A stretch of 64,000 nt of DNA from Suillus spraguei (taxonomy: Eukaryota; Basidiomycota; Agaricomycetes; Boletales; Suillaceae), in assembly GCA_016800925.1 (NCBI GenBank), contig JABCPU010000005.1, forward strand, positions 186,001 to 250,000, given 5' to 3'. The notes below the pieces were generated by a model. That model saw nothing but the letters and a program-made list of their open reading frames with translations, was not told the origin of the DNA and searched no databases. Of this stretch, positions 46,497 to 55,381 are shown one piece after another. Within the stretch, counting starts at the first letter, position 1; every line of letters starts with the position of its first letter. Both the position numbers and the translations under genes were made by a program.

Positions 46497-47423
46497 TGAC
46501 TTCCCGTAAGGTTTTACAGACAAAACACGTCTGTAAATATTTTGACAACTTCTTGACGTCGGCTATTTTACAGACAAATATCTGTAAACCGTAAGACATA
46601 GAACACGAATTTACAGGAGCTTTTCCTTAATCTGGGCTCTCAGGCTGTCATGGATATCGAAGCCCTAATGCAGCACGCTTTCGCTGATGACGAGACGCTG
46701 GAACTACAAGTGGCCCTTAGTGTTCTCATTCTCGGCGCGGAAGAGGCCCGTCTTTTGAAAAATCGTGTTCGCAATCCATCGCGGCTGTATCTGTGCCGTC
46801 CTTGCCAGCATTAATGGGCTTAGTCTTCCATCACGCGCGTTGTAAGATTCTGCTGGCCCAAAGGGTTCAAACTATAGATGATTAGCATCAGAAAGATTGT
46901 AATTTAAATTGCTACACTCACGTCTCAAAAGTTAAACGGTGCAGGATGGCCATATTGCATCTGGCTTGCTGCAACATTGTGATCAGTACTAGTTGCAGAG
47001 ACGAAACTCAAAGGTGTATTTGTGCGAGAGATGTTAGAATGAGCCCCGAGAGAATTTAAGTGTGCATATGGGTTCATATTTTCAGAGAGGAGATACAGAT
47101 GGAACACGATGTACAAGGTCAAACGCGAAATCGGAGTCCATCGATAACGGAACAAAGACAACTGATCCGGACGAGAGCTCCGAGAGCGAGACATCTAGAA
47201 AGAGTAAGAAATTTGCCCGAATCAGACGTTTTGTGCGCGACGAAGATTTACAGACATCTGTGGAGGGGTACCTACCCCTCCGTAAATTGGAAAATTTACA
47301 GACAGGTGCGAGAGCAACGAGTAGCAACGAGTTGACAGCTGTTGACAGCGACCTTCCTAATGCGGTTCGGCTATTCGGCTAAGGATTAACAGAAATTCGT
47401 CTGTAAAACCTTACCGGAAGTCA
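46497..47423. mobile_element. TIR DNA element, 927 bp, non-autonomous
   Basis: The ends are 25-bp terminal inverted repeats with one mismatch: left TGACTTCCCGTAAGGTTTTACAGAC, right (reverse complement) TGACTTCCGGTAAGGTTTTACAGAC. Additional TTTACAGACA / TCTGTAAA motifs recur inside both ends (for example 46570, 47247, 47294), a subterminal-repeat pattern seen in transposase-binding sites. No convincing target-site duplication: flanks are GTGGG and GTATA. The element holds a 54-codon transposase-like fragment (46650-46814) but no complete transposase. An open frame at 47062-47382 reads through the right end. Best guess is a deleted relative of a PIF/Harbinger-type element, on the basis of the fragment alone. 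Confidence 0.75.
46650..46814 (+). pseudogene. Transposase N-terminal fragment inside the TIR element
   Basis: ATG open frame of 54 codons reading MDIEALMQHAFADDETLEL, then LSVLILGAEEARLLKNR and NPSRLYLCRP, then a stop. This resembles the N-terminus of fungal PIF/Harbinger-like transposases as I remember them (EEARLL..RNPSRLYL is their start). The DDE catalytic core is absent, so the fragment cannot move the element by itself. It may be a deletion derivative kept because the start sits near the subterminal repeats. Confidence 0.5.
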
Positions 47424-47803
47424 GTATATAAGTTGATTGAATCAATTTCACGCTAAGGTCTCACAATGATTAGGCAAGCGGAGTCCCTCAGCTTCATGCT
47501 CGGGACCGGACAAGTTTTATTGCGAACCGAGAGACGAATAATACATGATACAGCAGCATATGGCAAGATAGGTGCGAGACTCGATAAAATGTGCTTGTGA
47601 ACAAGCAGTAGAGCTAGGAAACAGACTTCAGAAAGCAAGAAAGACCAGTTTGAGTGACGGAGGCACGATAGAAAGGCTATTGGGCTATTTTTTATTTTTT
47701 ATTGTATTTTGTGGTCATGACGCCAGATTTGTCGACGAGATCCGATCCAATGAAAGAAGTCCGTTGTTGAAGAGTCGCGTATGTGTGTGAGCCATGTATT
47801 CGT
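47424..47803. other. Gap between the TIR element and the retroelement
   Basis: 380 bp without recognised content; may contain the 3' terminal repeat of the neighbouring tyrosine-recombinase retroelement. I found no copy of it at the opposite (5') end by eye. Confidence 0.35.
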
Positions 47804-48807
47804 TCATGTCGAGGAGTTTGAGTGCTCATGAGAGCTGTGCAGTAGAGCATTGAGTAAAAAAGGATGTTGTCGTATATACTTTCTGAACTCGTCCAAAGAC
47901 CATCGACCTGTGGCTTGAATAAGATCTGGAGTCATTCCGGCAATAGCGAGTGCTGTTGCGCCTCCAGCTCTCATTGAATGTCCTGACATTGTGCTGCCAC
48001 AATGCCGATGTAAGCGCCGTAAGAACCAACTTCTTGTTGGTATGATACCTGCACTTGTCAACCAAAGTGCCGGTCTACTGGGAAAAACCGCATCACGATA
48101 CAATAAATATCGTCGAAACAACGGCAAGATGTCCAGGCCAACGACAGCAGGTGATTGAATCAGAATAGATGTGCCAGATCCCAAGCTATCACTCTTTTGG
48201 TAAGGAAGTGTATAGGAAACTGTATTTGCGGTGATACTGATTGTGTGTCGCAAAGGTACCTTTTGATATGTTTGATGGCGAGTGGCATCTGGCCATGTGA
48301 GCTCTCCGAGTCTTTGTAATGTTGAAAATCCCGTGAATAGCAGTGTAAGGAAAAGGCTATCATCATGTTCTGGGATTGGACCGGAAAACAATTGCACGCG
48401 TCGTAAATCATCCATGCACAAAGGTAATTTCTGTTGCACTGGTTTTGACATACAGCGTTTGCATCCACAGAGAGTGTGAGTGACTAAAGATGAACGTTGT
48501 GCCATTCGTACCATTGGATATAAGTCCTCCAGCCGACTAGTGATGCCTGAAAGATATGAATCCACTGAACGCGGCCAATATGGTGTGACAAACAGACCAC
48601 ATAGAAGGATAATGTGTCCACTGTGGGATCAATCGGAAGATGATGTAGGCGACAGAAAGTGATGTAAGAATTGAGATGTGAGTCGTAAACAGATGCTGTG
48701 GTTGAGTCGATTGCAAATCCAAAAGCTACTGAACGTTCGTGCAAGAGACGTTCATGAGTCCAGGCCTGCCTAACAGGCTGCCTGGAAGAAGCAGAAACTT
48801 GCATCAT
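47804..48807 (-). pseudogene. Tyrosine recombinase of the DIRS/Ngaro-like element
   Basis: Would carry out the integration step. Two overlapping frames: 48484-48807 has the core-binding helices (RLLHERSVAFGFAIDSTTA, SYITFCRLHHLPIDP), and 47804-48565 the catalytic domain. Catalytic elements are visible: Arg I in FSTLQRLGELTWPD, H-x-x-R in GHSMRAGGATALA, the Trp in ATGRWSLDEF and the nucleophile Tyr in RKYIRQHPF. The full catalytic set therefore survives even though the reading frame breaks near 48540. C-terminal residues after the Tyr are short and Ser/His-rich. Placement after RNase H is as expected. Confidence 0.85.
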
Positions 48808-50171
48808 TTTTTTGTCACCCCCAGCGCATCCCGAGGGGGTTCAAAATCAAAAAAGCTGGCAGATGGTGCCAACTCCAAAACACGTTCGTTTTGAAATTGC
48901 AAGAGAGCATCGGCAATGATATTCTCGCAACCACTAACATGTTCCACTCGTAGATCTACTTCATATTTGAGCAGTATGTCCACTGCCGAAAGCACAATGG
49001 AGTTATAAGGGGGGTGCGCATGCAAAGTGTTGAACATCGACACAGTATTCATGTTATCAGAGTATATGAGCATTTTGAAGGTGGTTCCGTCATGTTTGGG
49101 ATGGTGTGTATTGCTGAACAAACCGCAAGTGCCTCGAAGAAGAAAATGGTATTCTTTGGAGCATTAACAGGGAAGGATGATTGACCTGCAAAATTATCAT
49201 GAGGAAACCACAGACCCATTCTGACACTTGAAGCATCCGTATAAGCCACGACCACATCATCAGACGTTGGATCGAAATCCAATGACTTATAGAACATAAC
49301 ATAAGACCAGGGAGATGTTCCATATGATCCGCCATCCAGGAAAGTTCAGAAATGATGGGATTATTGACATGAAGGTGTGCATGTGGTTGATTTTTTTTCC
49401 GTGAATTTTCTCGTATATGGCTGAGAGACCAGGTTTGAGTAAAGGGAAGATATTAAAACTCCATTTACACCAACCAGCAAGCTGCTGATACTCGCGAAGT
49501 GTCCAACAGTAGTTTTTACAAGCAAAAGTTCGTAAGTGCTTGATTAACTCATTTTTCTTGTGCGCTGGCAATGTAGCAGACATTGCATTAGGGTCAACGT
49601 CAAACCCGATTATAGTCAGAGTTGATCCGAAGAGCTGTTTTGGACGATCATGAGGGATTCCGATTTCATCCCAGAGTAATAGCAAACGAGTCTGTTTCTC
49701 TGGATAGTTGGTTTGATAAGGAGGATAATACATCATGCGCCCCGCTAACTCAAATAAAAATGAGTCGTCCATGTAGAGTTTAAGAGCATCAATAAGGGCG
49801 CGGTGAATTGCAATCCAGGTAACCAGTGACGTGAATGAAATCCAGACTTTAGGGGATCCGTGCCCCTCAAAATTATTGCACCGATCTACATGTCGTTGAC
49901 CTCGTACTGTTAACACCTGTTCGGCTTGCCACAGCGGGTGCATAGGTAATCTCCGAAAGGCCTGGGAAACATCAGATTTAAACAGAAGCAATTGATCGTT
50001 AGCGTGTTTTTCTCGAAACTGCAGCAAGGAAGCTCCGAGCGAATGCAAACCATCAAGTTTAGTACCTTTAATTGCATCTGAATCAATCATGGAGTTCAGA
50101 GAATATTCCCCTGCAGTGTGATCCACCACAAGGCGCAATTTGTCTGAATTGGGCTTTGGTACAGTGTGCAT
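48804..50171 (-). pseudogene. Reverse transcriptase core and RNase H
   Basis: The 49287-50171 frame holds the RT palm: VPKPNSDKLRLVVDHTAGEYSLN, KSDVSQAFRRLPMHPLWQ and the catalytic LKLYMDDSFLF, then IIGFDVDPNAMSATLPAHKK and LREYQQLAGWCKWS, a thumb/connection typical of DIRS-order RTs. RNase H continues in 49049-49297 (VVVAYTDASSVRMGLWFPH, FFFEALAVCSA) and 48804-49121 (MLIYSDNMNTVSMF, VEHVSGCENIIADALLQ), giving the D-E-D active-site residues. The changes of frame at 49290 and 49100 are small indels. An upstream part of the RT lies in 50386-50850. Confidence 0.88.
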
Positions 50172-50385
50172 TCATCAGGAAACACACTTACTGCTAATCA
50201 GCTAACACTTATCTCAACTTGTTTGCTTCTCTCAATCATTCACCTGATATCTTATTTTTTGAGTCAATACAATAAAAATGTATATTAATATTCAATTTTT
50301 TTTTGAATACACATGAAAACAATAACAACAAAAAAAAAAATCCAAAAAAAATGTGTGAACCTGAGCACATGTACATACCTGGTAA

Positions 50386-50850
50386 CAAGTCTGGACCGAA
50401 AGACTCAGACACACGTCCAAGGTTTATTTCTTCTTTCAGTTGTTCATCAATGAACTTCTCTTGATCCTTTGACTTTGCACAGGTATGCATAGAGTTATTG
50501 TTTATTGATTGATATGTCTCATCTGACACTTCGGCCCAGGGCCAGAAACCTTCTCGTAAGGCTTGGCATACAGACAAGACAAATGGCTGGTTTGGATGAT
50601 CTGCGAGGAGGGTTTGAAATCGATCAACATTGATTGGCGTTACTATTTTAAAGAGATGGGAATGACTGGCCACAGTATGAGCTGCATCACTGTCTATCAA
50701 ATATGAAGGTGCGTCTGGAACAAGATCTGCATATTCTGTAGATTGTGCAGTTGGGCTAAACAATATATCAGACGGTGACCAAATTAATCCTTGACGGAAT
50801 CGTGGTCGTTTCAAAAATCTTTCAGGCAGGTTTGAATTTTCTGTCATCAT
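50386..50850 (-). pseudogene. RT N-terminal part (fingers region)
   Basis: Reads LLADHPNQPFVLSVCQALREGFWPWAE, then KSKDQEKFIDEQLKEEINLGRVSESFGPDLLPGM. This is the block that immediately precedes the RT palm in related elements, where the sequence continues with a VPKPNSDKLRLV-like segment. Here 215 bp of T-rich sequence (50172-50385) separates the two halves. The separator starts GTATGTACATG just after LLPG, which looks like a splice donor, but I see no matching acceptor, so intron and insertion remain equally possible. Confidence 0.7.
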
Positions 50851-50856
50851 GATGCT

Positions 50857-52093
50857 TCACTTTGGTGTGTCGATGGGCACAGACACGTCCTCTTGTTCAA
50901 TGCTGCAGATGTGCACATAATGGCAAGTGGCTGCGCTGCGTGTGCATTCACCATTATTCCATTTGCGGCAGGGTTCTTGTTTAGTAGCAAATTCTTGACC
51001 TCCTGTGGACTTGCCAGATTCCTCTGACTTGTTCTGCAGTCTACCTCCAGGGAGAAGTGTGAGCTGTAGATGTCTCTAAAGCCCTCAAAGTCTGATAATT
51101 CATATCAGCGAGTGTTTCTGACTCTGAATCTGACTGATTTGTCATAATGGATGACCCGCTCATGGCAGTTTTCCAATTGTTGGTCAAATTGTTCATTGAT
51201 GTGCTCTGAGTAGGCATTGAGTTCTGACTGCCAGAAGGGGAAAGCAAATTTGAGGGCTCATGAAGCTCTATTCCAAGCGGCATTCCAGTGGGCCTGCTTG
51301 GTAATTTTCTTAGTGGCCGTTTCAGAGATGCTGTAGATGAATTCAACATCTCCAATGAATTCCGTGTGCTTATCAATGGATCTTGACATAGTGATGATTG
51401 TGTGGATGGCATCAAGGTTAAGGCTTTGTCCTGCAACAATATCTGCCCATCTGGATTCATAGAATTCTGGACTCCATTCATGATACATGAGCTTGAATTT
51501 GGCTTGCTTCTGGTCCTGTGCCCAGTTCTGCAAGATGCGGATGGTCCTTTTGGGATTTGCGGACAGGGGTCTGGATGGTTCCTCACTGACTGTTGGTTTG
51601 AGGTCAAGGCAGGTGAAATCAAGTTTGGGTCATTCTGAGCAGGTTCTGCTGGTTCGACACTAACTCTTTGACTCCTGTTATTCTCTGCAGTAGGTTCTTC
51701 TTTGGTCTGCGTGATGTTTGATGTTGGTTCAACTGAACGTCGGACTCCTGAAGATCTTGGCGCTCTTTGACTGGCTTGATTTTGTTCTGACTCCCATTTG
51801 TCGAGTATCAAGAGGTAGATACCCACAATAGTAGAGGGGTCTTCCCCTGATCCGAGAGGCAAACATTCTTTAATGATCCCACAGATAACATAGGAGGTGT
51901 CAAACTTAGTTCCTTTGGCAGATCTGAAGTCTTTGACAACGTCGAGGCATCTCTTTGCCATATCTTGTTGGGGTAGATGCATTCTATCAGACTCAGTTTC
52001 AACTGAAGACCCTCGCATTGCAGGTCCTCGAATTGATGATTGCGTTTGTGTCGTATTACTGGCATCAGTATTTGAGTTACCAGGAAATGACAT
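50857..52093 (-). pseudogene. Gag-like protein with CCCH finger
   Basis: From the internal Met MSFPGNSNTDASN. The first 250 codons are Ser/Thr/Gln-rich with no motif I recognise. Near the end a cysteine cluster reads CRKWNNGECTRSAATCHYVHIC, a C-x7-C-x6-C-x3-H pattern as in the zinc finger of DIRS/Ngaro gag proteins. This cluster lies one frame over from the long N-terminal frame: a break occurs at about 51060-51100. Nucleic-acid binding for particle assembly is the inferred role. Confidence 0.6.
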
Positions 52094-52700
52094 ATGAATG
52101 GAAGTATGACCAAATTTCAAGTGGAAGAAATTTATTGAAGACGAAAAATAGACGATGCTGAATGTGCATGAGCAGATGGTGCTCAAAAGATAAGTGTGCA
52201 ACGTGCAGAAACCATACACGTCAGTTAGACACTTTATCTAGATAGATAAGGGGCCTCTAATTATGACACAGAGTCATGAGGCAACTTCAACCAGTGTCGC
52301 TTATTGATTCAACTTGGTTAAACAAATTTAACCCCAATTAAACCATGGAATTTACCCGGTCAAGGTAAACAGTGTAAATTGGGTTCCCAGTGAGAGGAAA
52401 CCTCATGTAGTTTAAGCGCTCGCTGACTAAGCACTTCTTTTTGTGATGGTGGCCGCCTTGTCGCCACTCCGATGCCCCGAACTTGAAGCTTTGAAGTTGA
52501 ACCATCCTGGATGAACACATTGAATATCGATATTGGTATAGTCCTATACTGCCTCCCAGCTCTGATTCTGTCATGCCTAGGTTCAGTCTCACAGTCTTAG
52601 TGACAGCACCTGCTCAGGAATGCTAGGCTGACTTAAGCCCCCCATTGTTGTGTAATATATTGTAATTATATGTGTCATAATAGATGAATTGACCTATCCT
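52094..52700. other. Upstream flank of the retroelement
   Basis: No coding sequence recognised. Probably the 5' non-coding end of the DIRS/Ngaro-like element, then host or older repeat sequence up to the LTR at 52701. Confidence 0.35.
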
Positions 52701-53174
52701 TGTTACGAACTGGGGTGGTGTCACCAGCGACAGTGAAAAGACACAGACGGTCTGCTGGGAAGTTCTACAATGTCCAAAAGAGGACAAGGTGAAAGTACAA
52801 GGAACGCGTTCTGAGTACGATCAAGGGTTCAGCCTCAAAGATAGATCTAAGAGGTTTCTACGAGAATAGAGACTAAGGCTAAGGAGTGCTTAGACTTAGA
52901 GATGATTCAAGATGACTTAGGTTGGAGGCCTAAGCGAAGGATATTCCAGGTAAAACCCAGTAGGATTAAAGTAAAGTATACAAGTGTAATACAATGTGCT
53001 TAAATAGGCCAATATGTGCGCACGGACCAAGAGAGACGTGAGAATGTAAGTGCATATCCAAAAAGGGAAGGCAGCTATAGTACAGATGCGTTGAGCATAT
53101 GAGTCAGAGTCACGTTACGTAATATACAAAGTAAAGGAGGTAGAAAATGAATAGGGGCACGTACGATTGTAACA
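52701..53174 (-). mobile_element. Solo LTR, family F1 copy A (474 bp)
   Basis: Ends TGTTAC...GTAACA, flanked by the exact 5-bp duplication ATCCT (52696-52700 and 53175-53179). Closely related copies occur at 58656-59885 and 61251-61720. No internal retroelement coding sequence adjoins it, so it is a solo LTR left by LTR-LTR recombination. Name F1 is mine. Confidence 0.9.
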
Positions 53175-53349
53175 ATCCTCCAGCTAATAATGTAGTAGAT
53201 GTGGTGGCAGGCTGCTGCCGCCCCAAAATTTACACATATATGCATTTACTGCCTTTACTGGTGAGTCCTCACTTAGCTCTTGACTTAGCTCACCCAAATC
53301 TCAACTTAGCTTGACCTTAGCTGGCCAAGCTCGAACTTATGTAGTAACA

Positions 53350-54570
53350 TGCGGTCCTTCATCCCTTTCCCTCAAGACATCCACAAAGAATGCAACAAAT
53401 GTTGAACAAGTGTGGTGTAAAGATACAACCTAACCTGGGCTGTAGATAAACTACCTCCTAAGTTAGTATGTGTGGTCTTGTGCTCCGTCTAGTCTGCTTC
53501 ACTTGTCAAACAAGAGCGTTCAACCCTAAAGGGGGATGCCTGTCAGTATAGTCTAATCCAAGTCAAACCAGTGAGCAAATGTAGCGTCGTAGTCAGTGGT
53601 AAGTTGCCACGGTCAGTGATGATGCCGCCGGGACTAGCGTGTATGTAGTGGTGCTACCATGGTAGAGATAATGCTTGTGAATGTAGCGTCGAGTGGGCAA
53701 TAATGAGCGATAAAGTCAGCAGTAGTGGTAAGGTGCGAGCGGTGCAAAGAAACAGTAAAGAAGTCCGCAGTACTTTCAGTGGTAAAGTAGCTGTGAGCGT
53801 GAAGTTCAGTCAGAATAGGGGTCAAGAATCTAGTGGTGTGCCAGCGGTAATGGTGAATGAGTGAAATTGATTAATGAGTGGTAAGAAACTTTAAAGACTA
53901 AGTCCACTACTGGGTAGATCTAGAGCTAGACACTAATCCTGACCTATAGTATGGTGAAAATAAGGTACTGTATCATGCAGGGTACACGGTGCTTATATCC
54001 TAAATCATATGTACTTGGAATGGTTAGGCGAAATCAGTAGCGCTCAAGTACAGTAACCGCCATATGTAAACGTAGCGCGAGGGGCTGTGGCACAAGGCAA
54101 CATGTAATAAGGCTTGCCATGCAATCAGTGATAACGAGCATAAAAACAAGCTATGCAGACGAGGCAAGGACATGGGAGGACATTGGTACGTGGAATGTGG
54201 TGTGGCAGTTGGTATGGTGTGCGGTAAGCGTGAGATGCCACCAGCAATGCTAAAGGGGTAAGATGCCATGGACAAGTGGTAACTCCTATAGATGTGAGAC
54301 GAGTGCTAAAAGGTAAGGTTTCGAGGCCAGCGCCAATATGTTCATTACAGCGGTCTGAAGGTGAGTCTTTCCTTACATATTTTGTTTGGTGATTTTTAAC
54401 CACCTTGCTCAGTATTCCTTTCCTGGAGATGTCCGCAAAGAATGCGATGAATGTTGAACATATCTCCTTCGTATTCCTTTCCTGGAGACATCCACAAAGA
54501 ATGCAATGAATGTTGAACATATTTCAACCAGGTCAGTATTCCTTCCTCTGGAGATGTCTGCAAAGAATGT
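53350..54570. repeat. Minisatellite of about 54-60 bp units, interrupted by LTR F2a
   Basis: Units contain CCTTTCC..GGAGAYRTCCRCAAAGAATGCRATGAATGTTGAACA. One unit ends at 53412, just left of the LTR; two or three further units lie at 54413-54570. The LTR sits at the end of a unit, so it entered a pre-existing array. Confidence 0.65.
53416..54349 (-). mobile_element. Solo LTR, family F2 copy a (934 bp)
   Basis: Begins TGTAAAGATAC and ends TTCATTACA; the opposite-strand reading is TGTAATGAAC...GTATCTTTACA. Flanks GTGG and GCGG differ at one base in four, so a 4-bp duplication is likely. Same family as 55670-56588, 60671-62101 and 60152-62512. It splits the 54-bp repeat array at 53360-54570. 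Confidence 0.82.
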
Positions 54571-54579
54571 GACGAAACC

Positions 54580-54730
54580 AACAGTGACACCAGGTCAATC
54601 CATTCAGCAACCTCGACACCTGCTGGTGGTGCCAAATCACCAACAGTGACACCAGGTCAATCCATTCAGCAACCTCAATGCCTGCTGGTGATGCCAAATC
54701 ATCAACAGTGACACCAGGTCAATCCTTCGT
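54580..54730. repeat. Minisatellite, about 62-bp unit, 2.5 copies
   Basis: The unit CCAACAGTGACACCAGGTCAATCCATTCAGCAACCTCRAYRCCTGCTGGTGRTGCCAAATCA repeats with few mismatches. Copies start near 54580, 54640 and 54700. Confidence 0.8.
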
Positions 54731-54732
54731 GG

Positions 54733-55240
54733 CTGACATTCATAGTTGTAAGTAAACTGGGCAATAGAAACCTGAGCTGACATTCATAGTTATAGGTAAA
54801 CTGAACAGCAAACCCAAGTTGATGTTCATAGTTGTAGGTAAATATGGTGGTCAAAACCCGAGCTGACATTCATACTGGAACAGCAGCAAACCCGAGCTGA
54901 TGTTTATAGTTGTAGGTACATGGAATGGCAAACCTGAGTTGATGTTCATAGTTGTAATTAAATGGCAAACCCAAGCTGACATTTATAGTTGTAGGTAAAC
55001 TGGTCGGCAAACCCGAGTTGACGTTCATACTGGAATGGCAGCAAACCCGAGTTGATGTTTATAGTTGTAGGTAAATGGCAAACCCGAGCTGACATTTATA
55101 GTTGTAGGTAAACTGGACAGCAAACCCAAGTTGACATTCATACCAGAATGGCAAACCCGAGCTGACATTTATAGTTGTAGGTAAAAGGAACAGCAAACCT
55201 GAGTTAACGTTCATAGTTGTAGGTAAACGATAAGTCTGCA
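54733..55240. repeat. Minisatellite, about 40-bp unit, 12 or so copies
   Basis: Core GCTGACATTCATAGTTGTAGGTAAACTGG..AGCAAACCCGA repeats with variable spacers and small indels. It has two sub-variants (GCTGACATTTATAG and GTTGATGTTCATAG) that alternate, suggesting higher-order repeat units. It sits directly upstream of the XPG-like pseudogene. Confidence 0.85.
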
Positions 55241-55381
55241 ACCTATTCTATATTTTACTAAGATCCATGTTTTTCCCAAAGAACAGGTGCACTGCTTATC
55301 TGGCATGGCTGTGGCAGCCCCTAAAGTGCATTGCATATAAGCTCCAGTGGCTTCAATGCATCTTTCTTCCCTACCATCATC

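Larger units (their letters stand above)
47804..52093 (-). mobile_element. DIRS/Ngaro-like tyrosine-recombinase retroelement, degenerate
   Basis: Order on the minus strand is gag-like protein with CCCH finger, reverse transcriptase (YMDD), RNase H and tyrosine recombinase. An RT-RNase H unit followed by a tyrosine recombinase, with no DDE integrase or protease, defines the DIRS order; absence of a methylase favours Ngaro-type over DIRS1-type. Several frame breaks (about 51060-51100, 50171-50385, 49290, 48800, 48540) make it inactive or poorly sequenced. Termini were not found: Ngaro elements have split direct repeats, and I could not match the sequence outside 52093 with that below 47804. Confidence 0.85.
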
